Assembly (NCBI GenBank): GCA_016206405.1
Contig: JACQRQ010000076.1
Location: forward strand, 1 to 10,045
DNA length: 10,045 nt
Reading direction: 5' to 3'
Origin: Elusimicrobiota bacterium
Lineage (GTDB): Bacteria; Elusimicrobiota; Elusimicrobia; O2-12-FULL-59-9
In this document: positions 1 through 6,299 of the stretch, piece after piece
Position numbering within the stretch: position 1 is the stretch's first letter
Layout: every line of letters starts with the position of its first letter
The notes under the pieces: model-generated
The model's database searches: none
What the model saw: the letters and a program-made list of their open reading frames with translations, nothing else
Told to the model about the DNA's origin: nothing
Translations under genes and position numbers: made by a program

Positions 1-1
1 G

Positions 2-187
2 AACCGGCTTTTGGCCGCCGGGATGGACGAGCAGGTCTTCAACCGCCTCAGCACCGGCCTTTCCGGAGAGGTCCCGATTTCCGTGCTCTGTCCCAGCCTC
101 CTTTTTCAGGAACTGGAGCTCCAAAAGTCCCCGCATAGCCCCGAGCGCCCCCCCATCTTGGAAAGTCCGCTAAACGAAGCGAAGTGA
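2..187 (+). CDS. C-terminal end of an unrecognised protein (cut by window start)
   Basis: The second forward frame is open from the left edge to a TGA at 185-187 and gives 61 residues, starting NRLLAAGMDEQVFNRL and ending SPLNEAK. Third codon positions are mostly G or C, as in the clear genes of this window, and the first part looks like folded protein (an amphipathic stretch followed by the hydrophobic PISVLCPSLLF). The last 25 or so residues are polar and proline-rich, like a disordered tail. I do not recognise the family and see no catalytic motif. The stop codon lies inside the first 8-base unit of the adjoining repeat array, so the repeat begins exactly where coding ends. That this is a real gene end is inferred from codon composition and from its placement on the same strand just before folD. 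Confidence 0.5.
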   Translation, partial: NRLLAAGMDEQVFNRLSTGLSGEVPISVLCPSLLFQELELQKSPHSPERPPILESPLNEAK

Positions 188-275
188 TAGAACCGTGAAG
201 TGGTACAGTGGCAAAGTAGGATGAACGCGGGTTCTTGTTCACTCTATCACTCTACCACTTTACCACTCTACCACT
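183..275. repeat. Inverted array of degenerate octamer repeats, possible long hairpin
   Basis: Two blocks of five 8-base units face each other. On the plus strand 183-222 reads agtgatag, aaccgtga, agtggtac, agtggcaa, agtaggat. On the minus strand 275-236 reads agtggtag, agtggtaa, agtggtag, agtgatag, agtgaaca. Both blocks fit a loose AGTGRTAG consensus in opposite directions, so the whole can fold into an imperfect hairpin with arms of about 45 bases. A small inner stem, gaac-gcgg-gttc (223-234), closes the loop. The element fills much of the gap between the upstream stop codon and folD. It is not a CRISPR array because there are no spacers. Its function is unknown; a terminator-like or REP-like role is inference. 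Confidence 0.75.
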
Positions 276-321
276 TGACCCCTGTGCCCAGAAGCGCAGG
301 ACGCTACCGAGGCTATTTTTG

Positions 322-327
322 TAGAAT
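322..327 (+). promoter_or_regulatory. Possible -10 box for folD
   Basis: TAGAAT at 322-327 follows a T-run and differs from TATAAT at one position. Transcription from it would start near 334-335, at or next to the folD ATG, which would give a leaderless message. No convincing -35 hexamer lies at the right distance, and no TG precedes the box in the extended -10 arrangement. This is a weak call. Confidence 0.25.
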
Positions 328-334
328 GATGCCT

Positions 335-1246
335 ATGGCGGCCAAAATCTTGGACGGCAAGCGCGTCGCGGAGGGGATTTTGAAGGGTCTCCGGGCCAGG
401 ACGGAGCGGCTGAAAAAATCGGGGATAGAACCGACCTTGGCGGCAATCGTGGTCGGCCGCAACGCCGCCACCTCGCTTTACGTGAAAAAGAAGATCGAAG
501 CCTGCGAGATCGTCGGCACCCGCGCTCTGGAATTCCAACTCCCCTCCTCGACCACCCAGGAGGAACTCACCGAGCAGCTTCGCGCGCTCTCCAGAGACCC
601 CCAAGTCCATGGAATACTGCTGCAGCTGCCGCTTCCGGCCAATCTCTCCGCCGAAAAAGCGTTAAGCGGAATCAGCCCGGTCAAGGACGTGGATGGGTTG
701 ACCACCTATAATTTGGGACGCTTTTATTCCTTGAAAAACCGCCAAGATATCGAATCCGCCGGGGTTCTGGTGCCTTGCACGGCCTTGGGCATTTTGCAAT
801 TGATCGCCAAAACCCAGTTGAGGCTTCCCGGCTGCCGCGCGGCGGTCATTGGAAGGTCCAGCATCGTGGGGATGCCCGTCGCCCATCTATTGACCTGCCA
901 CAACGCCACCGTCACGCTCTGCCATTCGAAGACGAAAGATCTGGATCAAATCTGCCGGCAGTCGGATTTGATCGTCTCCGCCATAGGAAAGCCGCGCTTT
1001 TTGAAGGCCGGGATGATTCGCAGGGGCGCGGTGGTCATCGACGTCGGCATTAATTATGGAAAAGGCGGGAAACTCTGCGGGGACGTGGACTTTAAGGAGG
1101 CGGCAAAAAAAGCGGGCTATTTGACGCCCGTGCCGGGCGGAGTGGGCCCCATGACCGTCGCCATGGTCATCTCCAACACCATTCTGGCCGCGGAGAGGCA
1201 AATTGCAAAAAATCCTAAGACTGTCGTCGCGGCGCCGGTTCAGTGA
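335..1246 (+). CDS. folD: Bifunctional methylene-THF dehydrogenase / methenyl-THF cyclohydrolase FolD
   Basis: FolD is a cytosolic enzyme that oxidises 5,10-methylene-THF to 5,10-methenyl-THF with NADP+ and hydrolyses that to 10-formyl-THF, feeding purine and initiator-tRNA formylation. The 303-residue product is of normal family length. The catalytic motif YVKKK has Tyr49 and Lys53. QLPLP (Gln97) and DVDG (Asp120) follow, each one position before the E. coli residues Y50, K54, Q98 and D121. The Rossmann motif VIGRSSIVGMP is at 171-181, DVGIN at 236-240, and TPVPGGVGPMT at 264-274. The usual PCTP reads PCTA (147-150). The ATG at 335 is chosen because MAAKILDGK then lines up with the E. coli N-terminus; ATGs at 326 and 329 are alternatives. 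No clear ribosome binding site precedes it. Its end overlaps the convergent gene by 7 bases. Confidence 0.96.
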   Translation: MAAKILDGKRVAEGILKGLRARTERLKKSGIEPTLAAIVVGRNAATSLYVKKKIEACEIVGTRALEFQLPSSTTQEELTEQLRALSRDPQVHGILLQLPLPANLSAEKALSGISPVKDVDGLTTYNLGRFYSLKNRQDIESAGVLVPCTALGILQLIAKTQLRLPGCRAAVIGRSSIVGMPVAHLLTCHNATVTLCHSKTKDLDQICRQSDLIVSAIGKPRFLKAGMIRRGAVVIDVGINYGKGGKLCGDVDFKEAAKKAGYLTPVPGGVGPMTVAMVISNTILAAERQIAKNPKTVVAAPVQ

Positions 1247-1253
1247 GGCGCCG
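1230..1253. other. GC-rich stem-loop at the convergent gene ends
   Basis: CGGCGCC at 1230-1236 can pair with GGCGCCG at 1247-1253 across a 10-base loop that contains the overlapping stop codons of folD (1244-1246) and the opposing small gene (1240-1242). A hairpin here could act as a two-way transcription stop. No T-run follows directly on either strand: the nearest are about 15 bases away on the plus strand and about 20 bases away on the minus strand. It is therefore not a textbook intrinsic terminator, and the pairing could be a chance product of GC-rich codons. Confidence 0.3.
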
Positions 1254-1695
1254 GCTCATCGGAAGGCTTTTTCTTGTGGGACAGCATGATGAAAAACAGG
1301 AAAAGAGCCGCGACGGCCGCGCCCATCAGAATTCCGCCAAGAAGCCCAAAACCGGCGCCTTTGACGACGACTCCCGACACGAAGGAGGCCGCAATGGCTA
1401 AAGTTCCCTTCTCCAACGTCGACATATTTTCCTTCTTGGGTTTCTTCGGCTCTTTGCCGGGCTCCGAGGGTCTGCCGGAATCCGGAGTCTTTCCCTTCTC
1501 AGAAATCTGAAAGTTCGCATCCTTGTTGGTGAATTGGCCCTGCACCTGTGGGCGTTCGGCCCGCGGCTTGGACCCCTCGGCGACGGCCTTGTACTCGCCT
1601 TCGACTGAAGCGTCGAGTTGACTCTCAGCCGTCCCGGCCCACCCCCACTGCGCCAACAAGATGAGCGATGCGAAAATAATGAGCCCCTTTTTCAT
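1240..1695 (-). CDS. Small predicted exported/membrane protein, unknown function
   Basis: The 151-residue product is not recognised. It starts MKKGLIIFASLILLAQ, a typical signal peptide with a likely cleavage after WGWA near residue 20. Residues 21-95 are polar, rich in Lys, Glu, Pro and Gly, and probably disordered. Residues about 97-138 hold two adjacent hydrophobic, Gly/Ala-rich segments, probably a membrane hairpin. A basic KKK and a short polar tail end the protein. The ATG at 1695 is preferred over an upstream in-frame ATG at 1779. The signal peptide begins there, a GGGGGA ribosome binding site lies just upstream, and a strong -10 element sits within the longer version. The gene is monocistronic and convergent with folD. 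The topology (exported linker plus two membrane spans) is inference. Confidence 0.75.
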   Translation of the reverse strand: MKKGLIIFASLILLAQWGWAGTAESQLDASVEGEYKAVAEGSKPRAERPQVQGQFTNKDANFQISEKGKTPDSGRPSEPGKEPKKPKKENMSTLEKGTLAIAASFVSGVVVKGAGFGLLGGILMGAAVAALFLFFIMLSHKKKPSDEPAPH

Positions 1696-1735
1696 AAAAT
1701 TTCCCCCAAAAAGCCGCGTTGCGGTTCCTGCTCTA

Positions 1736-1744
1736 ATTATAGCA
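1736..1744 (-). promoter_or_regulatory. Extended -10 promoter of the small membrane-protein gene
   Basis: On the minus strand the sequence reads TGCTATAAT, a perfect -10 hexamer (1736-1741) with the TG of an extended -10 element. Transcription would begin near 1729 and leave a leader of about 34 bases before the ATG at 1695. The -35 region 16-18 bases upstream matches poorly, as is common for extended -10 promoters. The element shows that this gene can be transcribed independently of the large operon upstream. Confidence 0.65.
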
Positions 1745-1770
1745 CGTCTGTAAGATATCGCCAGGGGGCC

Positions 1771-1794
1771 AGTAATCAAGTGGTCGAGTGATCG
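1771..1794 (+). repeat. Second cluster of the AGTGRT octamer repeat
   Basis: Three consecutive 8-base units, agtaatca, agtggtcg and agtgatcg, share the AGTGRT core and the same period as the array at 183-275. Here there is no facing inverted block, only a small TCGA-gtga-TCGA inversion inside the units (1784-1795). It lies between the stop of the DUF255 gene (1805) and the promoter of the small membrane-protein gene. It could be a decayed copy of the larger element. With only three units the match is suggestive, not proven. Confidence 0.5.
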
Positions 1795-1804
1795 ATCGGC
1801 AGGC

Positions 1805-3556
1805 TCAAAAAGGCTCGACGAGCCTTTCCACTTCGGCGACTTCCAAGGCGGGTCCCCGCACCTCGCGGCCCAAAGTCACGTAGACGGCGGGAAAGCGGTT
1901 GGTGCGCATGCGGTGCGCCAAGAGAAAATCCCGGTCTTCAGGATCCACGAAGGCGAGCAGTTTTCTGGGCAAAAAGCTGCTCTGAAGCTTGGCGATGAAA
2001 TCATGCGTTTTCGACATTTCTTTCCTGCCGACGACCTCGACTTCCAATCGCCCCCTTTGATACAGGTCTAAAATCCTCGCGTAAGGGGCGGCGTGGTGAA
2101 CGGTCTCAAGCGCCCTAGGCAGGAGCCTTTTGAGAGCCAGCGCGAGCCAGCGCCGGTAATTGAAATTGCCCTTAAGATAATGCAGGCGCCACAGCGCCTC
2201 AAGAGCGACGGCGTTGGGCATCAGGGGCGAGAGCGGGGTCTTTAATTCCCCCAAGCTCGAATCCTCCACGGCGCAATCCAAAAAACCGGCCCCGTCTCGC
2301 ACCCACAACGACTGCAGCGTGTTGTCGAGCAACTGGCCCGCGAAATCCCTGTAATCCGGATCGCCCAGGTATTGATGCGCCTCCGTGAAGGCTAGAACCG
2401 CCCAGGCCTGGTCTTGAAGCAGTCCTGAGAGTTCGGCCAGAGCGCCTTCCCTGCGCCAGTAATGGAACAAAAGCCCCGCGCGCCTATCGAGCATCCTCTC
2501 GCGGATGAACCTCAGCGTCCGCACGGCCATGCTCCGGTATTTTTCCTCATCCTCGGAGAACACCACCGAGGCTTTAAACAAAGCCATGGCGGCGGCGCAA
2601 TTGGCGTCGGCGTAAGCCACCGTGTCCGCCGGCGGCGCCTTGCGCTTGTAACGCTCGCCGGGCGCAAGGCCGAAGTAATCGGCATCCGCAAGCTGGCACC
2701 CCCAAAAAACTCCCTCATGGGAATCCCACAGGAATTTTTCAAAATAAGCCAAAATCTTGAAGGCGCAGTCCCGCAAGAAAGGATCGCGCAAAAAACTGTA
2801 AGCGTCCAGATACAGACGGCAAAGGCGGGCGTTGTCGAAAAGAACTTTTTCGTATTGGGGGGCGCTCCAGTCCGGAGTCGTCGAATACCGGTAGAAACCC
2901 CCTTCGACCGGGTCAAATAAGCGGCTTTGCGCCATCCGGCTCAGGCTCAAAATCAGCATTTCCTGGGCCTGGCGATCCTTGAACTCGCGCGCGGCGTAAA
3001 GCAGAAGCTCCAAGGAGTCGACGTGGTGAAATTTCATGGACGGGCCGAAGCCCCCGTTCTTGGCGTCAAAATCTTCTTTGACTTTGCTCAAAATCCGCTG
3101 CGGCAACCGCTCGCTTGCGATGTCCAGGTCCGGATTGGCGGGCGGGGCATGATTATATCTGGCCTGCATTTGTCCGACCAGGGCGACGAGCTCCTGCGGG
3201 TCTCTTTGGAACGTGTCGCTGGCGCGGCTCAAAATTTCCGCAAACCCGTCCGGCGCCAAGTACGTGCATCCGGCGAAGGCCTCGCCCTTGGGAGTCAAGA
3301 GAACCACCGAAGGCCAGCCTCCCTGGTTGTAGCGGTTATTTAAGTCCGGCCGCTGATCGTTATCCACCCGCACCGGCAAAAACTTTTCCTCAATGATGGC
3401 GATAACCTTGCGGTCGCAATAGGTGGTCTTATCCATGAGCTGGCTCCATTGGCACCACCTCGCCGGAATATAAAGCAAAATAGGCCTATTTAGATCACGG
3501 GCCTTGCCGAACGCCGAAGATCCCCAATGCATCCACTGGATTTCATTCGCCATCAT
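1805..3556 (-). CDS. DUF255 thioredoxin-fold / six-hairpin protein (YyaL/SPATA20-like)
   Basis: The 583-residue protein has an N-terminal thioredoxin-like DUF255 domain (about 1-130) and an alpha/alpha-toroid domain like sugar epimerases or glycosidases (about 140-500). The first is supported by WGSSAFGKARDLNRPILL, VDNDQRPDLNNRYNQGGWP (65-82) and FLTP-like VLLTPKGEAF. The second is supported by NGGFG, GGFYRYS and the EKVLFDNARL stretch, which resembles the family's HFEKMLYDNA. Typical relatives carry CHWCH at the redox site; here it reads CQWSQ (Cys35, Ser38), so the second cysteine is missing. The protein is shorter than YyaL-type members, which I recall at roughly 670-690 residues. No signal peptide is visible, so it is probably cytosolic. 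Its ATG (3556) overlaps the nadA stop as ATGA, implying translational coupling; a second ATG follows at 3553. The molecular function of the family is not established. Confidence 0.85.
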   Translation of the reverse strand: MMANEIQWMHWGSSAFGKARDLNRPILLYIPARWCQWSQLMDKTTYCDRKVIAIIEEKFLPVRVDNDQRPDLNNRYNQGGWPSVVLLTPKGEAFAGCTYLAPDGFAEILSRASDTFQRDPQELVALVGQMQARYNHAPPANPDLDIASERLPQRILSKVKEDFDAKNGGFGPSMKFHHVDSLELLLYAAREFKDRQAQEMLILSLSRMAQSRLFDPVEGGFYRYSTTPDWSAPQYEKVLFDNARLCRLYLDAYSFLRDPFLRDCAFKILAYFEKFLWDSHEGVFWGCQLADADYFGLAPGERYKRKAPPADTVAYADANCAAAMALFKASVVFSEDEEKYRSMAVRTLRFIRERMLDRRAGLLFHYWRREGALAELSGLLQDQAWAVLAFTEAHQYLGDPDYRDFAGQLLDNTLQSLWVRDGAGFLDCAVEDSSLGELKTPLSPLMPNAVALEALWRLHYLKGNFNYRRWLALALKRLLPRALETVHHAAPYARILDLYQRGRLEVEVVGRKEMSKTHDFIAKLQSSFLPRKLLAFVDPEDRDFLLAHRMRTNRFPAVYVTLGREVRGPALEVAEVERLVEPF

Positions 3557-4632
3557 AACTCATTATCGGTTAATTCAAACATTTTTTCAAGGGCGCGGCG
3601 CGCCCGGACGGCGACGGAATCCTCGACGCGCACGATCTGATCCGGCTGCGGATCGGCCAGGGCGTCGTAGATGCGCCTGAGGTCGGTGGCTTTCATGTAG
3701 GGGCACAGGCGGCACATGGGAACAAATTGTTTGCGCGGAAAGCGGCTGCGCGCCAAATCTCCGAAGCCGCATTCGGTCACCAGCAGGTAGTGGGGCGCCT
3801 CCCGCTGCTCGATGAAACGCATCATGTCGCCCGTTCCCCCGATGAAATCCACCCGCCGCGCGAACGCGGGGCTGCACTCGGCATGCGCCAATATTTTCGC
3901 GCCGGGATAAAGCCGCCGGTAATAATCGACGTCGGCCTCCTTAAATCCCTCATGCACGACGCATTTGCCCTCCCACAAAATCATCTCTTTGCCGGCCTCC
4001 TTGCCGAGCTCTTGGGCGAGGTTTCTTCCCATCCATTCATCCGGAAGAAAAATCACCTGAGGATGTCCGCTGAAAATTTTTTTCAAGATGGAGGCGGCAT
4101 TGGAGCTGGTGACGATGACGTCGCACTCGGCCTTCACCTCCGCGGCGGTGTTGATGTAGGCGACCACGGGCGCGGCCGGATGTTGCGCCCTGAGCCGGCG
4201 CACATCTTCCGCGCTGATGCTTTCCGCCAAAGAGCAGCCGGCTTCGGGAGCGGGAAGATAGACGGTTTTTCCGGAATTTAAAATCGCCGCGGTTTCGGCC
4301 ATGAACCGGACGCCGCAAAAAACTATTTTTTCCGACGTCGCGCCGGCGCAAAGAAGGCTCAAGCGGTAGGAATCTCCGGTGAAATCGGCGACGCCGCGGA
4401 TCACCTCCAAGCGCTGGTAAACGTGCGCCGCGATGACGGCGTTTTTCTCCCGTTTGAGCCGGTTGATGCGCCAAGTGAGGGCGGCGATTTTCTCAAGCGC
4501 CGGTTCGTCGTAGCCGGGCCCCGCCACTCCGTTTTCGGTCAGCCGGTCCACTTCCTCCCCGATTTCCGCCTGAGTCGGCTCTTTCATTCCACGCACCCCA
4601 TCCCTCCCGCCCGCCGCCGGTTCCGCCTTCAT
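3553..4632 (-). CDS. nadA: Quinolinate synthase NadA
   Basis: NadA is a cytosolic [4Fe-4S] enzyme that condenses iminoaspartate with dihydroxyacetone phosphate to quinolinate in de novo NAD synthesis. Signature motifs in the 359-residue product are AHVYQ (69-73, usually HNYQ), CGVRFMAET (106-114), AGCSLAES (131-138), DVIVTSSNA (171-179), FLPDEWMGRN (195-204), GKCVVHEGF (222-230) and CRLCPYMKATDL (307-318). The likely cluster ligands are Cys106, Cys224 and Cys310, with Cys307 as an alternative for the last. The ATG at 4632 is chosen because it overlaps the preceding stop as ATGA. A GTG at 4638 is less likely. An ATG at 4587 with a GGGGTG site six bases upstream is a real alternative (344 residues), and the first 15-40 residues lie outside the conserved core. 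No nadB or nadC is in the window. Confidence 0.95.
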   Translation of the reverse strand: MKAEPAAGGRDGVRGMKEPTQAEIGEEVDRLTENGVAGPGYDEPALEKIAALTWRINRLKREKNAVIAAHVYQRLEVIRGVADFTGDSYRLSLLCAGATSEKIVFCGVRFMAETAAILNSGKTVYLPAPEAGCSLAESISAEDVRRLRAQHPAAPVVAYINTAAEVKAECDVIVTSSNAASILKKIFSGHPQVIFLPDEWMGRNLAQELGKEAGKEMILWEGKCVVHEGFKEADVDYYRRLYPGAKILAHAECSPAFARRVDFIGGTGDMMRFIEQREAPHYLLVTECGFGDLARSRFPRKQFVPMCRLCPYMKATDLRRIYDALADPQPDQIVRVEDSVAVRARRALEKMFELTDNEL

Positions 4633-5459
4633 ACGCACAAGCTAAAAAAACGCTCCGCCAGAATTTGAGCTTCCTCCGCCGGAAAATCGACGCCTCCGAT
4701 GTCGGCGCGCCCCGTGCCGGGTCCGTGGAAATCGGAACCGCCGGTCATCAACAGGCCCAGCGCCTGCGCCTGCGCCTTGAGGTTGGCCGTAAGCACCCGC
4801 GTATGGGAGCGGTAGAAAACCTCGAGGCCCTCAAGCCCCAAGGCTTTAAGTCCTTGAAGGTCCAAGCCGCCGCGCACGATGCCGGGATGCGCAAGGCAGG
4901 CCGCCCCTCCGGCCTCCACGATCGTCGCGATCGCCTCCGCGGGCGACGGCCCGAAGGACGCCACATAGCCCGGTTTGCCCAGCGTTAAATACCGGTCGAA
5001 GGCCTCCTGGCGCTCGCCGACGTAGCCCTTTTTTTTCAAGGCGTCGGCCACGTGAGGCCGGCCCCAGCTCTCCTTGGAAACGCCTTCGACGTCGGAGAGG
5101 CCCACCTCAAGGCCCACGTCCCTTAATTGCGATAATATCCTTTCCACGCGCGCCGCGCGGCGCCGGCGATAATCCTTCAGTTTTTCCTGAAGGACCCCGC
5201 TGTCGGCACGAATTCCGTAGCCCAGAATGTGTATCTGCTTGTCTGAATTGGTGTTGATCTCCACGCCCGGCAGCAGCCGGATGCCGAGACTGCGGGCCTG
5301 CCGGGCCCCGTCCGCCAGGCCCGAGGTGCTGTCATGGTCCGTGATCGAAAGCAGCTCGACGCCGCAGCGGCGCGCTCTTTCGACCACCTGGGCCGGGCCC
5401 AAGGTCCCGTCGGAATAATTGGAATGGGTGTGCAAATCAAAACTACGGGCGGTCCGCAT
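4629..5459 (-). CDS. PHP-domain metal-dependent phosphoesterase (YciV/RNase AM-like)
   Basis: The 276-residue product has the full set of PHP motifs: DLHTHS (8-13), YSDGT (15-19), TDHDS (40-44), GVEINT (65-70), HILGYG (77-82), GRPHVA (133-138), LAHPG (189-193) and GSDFHG (241-246). These supply the His, Asp and Glu ligands for a di- or trinuclear metal centre. Length and motif order match the YciV group, whose characterised members hydrolyse 3',5'-nucleoside bisphosphates or trim RNA 5' ends; the substrate here is inferred only at family level. No signal peptide is present, so it should be cytosolic. The ATG at 5459 lies 34 bases after the rrf2 stop and has only a weak ribosome binding site. 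Its stop overlaps the nadA start, so the two are probably translated together. Confidence 0.9.
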   Translation of the reverse strand: MRTARSFDLHTHSNYSDGTLGPAQVVERARRCGVELLSITDHDSTSGLADGARQARSLGIRLLPGVEINTNSDKQIHILGYGIRADSGVLQEKLKDYRRRRAARVERILSQLRDVGLEVGLSDVEGVSKESWGRPHVADALKKKGYVGERQEAFDRYLTLGKPGYVASFGPSPAEAIATIVEAGGAACLAHPGIVRGGLDLQGLKALGLEGLEVFYRSHTRVLTANLKAQAQALGLLMTGGSDFHGPGTGRADIGGVDFPAEEAQILAERFFSLCV

Positions 5460-5493
5460 AGGGTTGCCTGAAAACGCCGGGGTGGCCCTCCGG

Positions 5494-5976
5494 TTAGTGG
5501 GCGTGGAACGCGGTAAAGGGGTTGAGAGCCGGGGCCGGCTTCGCGGGCGCGTCCGTGGAAACGGAGTGATTTAAAATCTGGCTCAGAGTCACGCGGTCCA
5601 AAAAATCGCTCATGACGCGGGACAAGCCGGTCCAGACGGGACTTAAAAGGCACTCCGTCGACCCGTGGCCGCAGCTTTTTTCGCCCAAGGAGTACTTCCC
5701 GCACACTTCCTCGAACACGACCCCGTCCAAAGCCCGCAGGACTTCACCGACGGTGATATCCGGTGGCGGCTTGGCCAGCAGGTAGCCGCCCGTCGAGCCA
5801 CGCACGCTTTTGACGATTCTCGCGCGCCTCAATTTGAGCAGGATTTGGTCCACGAAGCCTCTCGGCACGTTTTCCCTCGCGGACAGATGCTCGGCGGTGA
5901 GCGGATTCCTGTCGAAGGATTTCCCCAGGCACACCAGAAGCCTCATCCCGTATTCCGTGGAGCTGGTTATTTTCAT
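5494..5976 (-). CDS. Rrf2/IscR-like transcriptional regulator with three candidate Fe-S cysteines
   Basis: The N-terminal winged helix begins MKITSSTEYGMRLLVCLG, the standard Rrf2 start, and continues through the recognition region (about 28-55) and the wing GSTGGYLLAKPP (60-71). ITVGEVLRALDG (74-85) is the family's linker and dimer region. Cys92, Cys102 and Cys109 fall where IscR, NsrR and RirA hold their cluster ligands, but spaced C-x9-C-x6-C, wider than the C-x5-C-x5-C of IscR. The last 20 or so residues are a Pro/Ala-rich tail. The product is 160 residues. The ATG at 5976, two bases after the sufT stop, is chosen because an upstream ATG at 6036 would add 20 non-conserved residues. Placement inside a suf operon suggests it senses Fe-S supply and controls the operon, including itself. 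The binding site is presumably upstream of the operon, outside the window. Confidence 0.9.
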   Translation of the reverse strand: MKITSSTEYGMRLLVCLGKSFDRNPLTAEHLSARENVPRGFVDQILLKLRRARIVKSVRGSTGGYLLAKPPPDITVGEVLRALDGVVFEEVCGKYSLGEKSCGHGSTECLLSPVWTGLSRVMSDFLDRVTLSQILNHSVSTDAPAKPAPALNPFTAFHAH

Positions 5977-5978
5977 GG

Positions 5979-6293
5979 TTAAAAAATGCCGAGCGCGTCC
6001 AACGTTTCCTCGGTCGCCATCGTTCTCGGATCCCATGTGGGATCAAAGGTTAAATTGACCTCGACGTCGCGGATGCCCGCCACCTTGGCCAATGCGCCGT
6101 GAATCTGCGCCAGCAGCATCGGGCCGTAAGGACAGGCGGGGGAAGTCAGCGTCATGAGCACCTTGACCTTGTCGCCGTTTTTCCCGGGACAAATCTCCAC
6201 TCCGTAGAGAAGCCCCAAATCCAGAACCTTCAGATGGATCTCGGGATCCTCGATAGGCATGAGCGCGTCCCGTATTTCCGTGAATTGAACCAT
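5979..6293 (-). CDS. sufT: SufT-like MIP18 family (DUF59) Fe-S maturation protein
   Basis: This 104-residue cytosolic protein is a stand-alone MIP18/DUF59 domain, a family that helps insert or transfer Fe-S clusters to target proteins. Visible motifs are DPEIHLKVLDLGLLYGV (16-32), TSPACPYGP (50-58) with the conserved Cys54, and the C-terminal FDPTWDPRTM (83-92) leading to the family's LGI ending. The length is typical for a single-domain member; no long N-terminal extension is present. The ATG at 6293 lies six bases after the sufU stop and a purine-rich stretch (GGAGAAG, AAGGG) precedes it. The name SufT rests on the suf context. A phenylacetate-type PaaD role is unlikely because no paa genes are nearby. 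Confidence 0.88.
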   Translation of the reverse strand: MVQFTEIRDALMPIEDPEIHLKVLDLGLLYGVEICPGKNGDKVKVLMTLTSPACPYGPMLLAQIHGALAKVAGIRDVEVNLTFDPTWDPRTMATEETLDALGIF

Positions 6294-6299
6294 TTTCCC

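Noticed and set aside
183..275. CRISPR array
   Set aside because: The units are 8 bases long, contiguous and degenerate, with no spacers, and no cas genes are present.
200..334. In-frame upstream extension of folD beginning at ATG 200
   Set aside because: The extra residues are translated octamer repeats (SLYHSTTLPLYH-type). FolD homology begins at the ATG at 335, which lines up with the E. coli N-terminus.
1696..1779. N-terminal extension of the small membrane protein to ATG 1779
   Set aside because: The extension would put the signal peptide internally and contains the extended -10 promoter, so the start at 1695 fits better.
1798..1820. Possible intrinsic terminator after the DUF255 gene
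   Set aside because: AGGCT-caaaa-AGGCT is a direct repeat, not an inverted one, so it cannot form a stem; no T-run follows a hairpin here.
3727..4281. A 184-codon plus-strand frame opposite nadA
   Set aside because: It is antisense to conserved NadA motifs, with no recognisable domain and no start context; shadow frames of this length are common in GC-rich genes.
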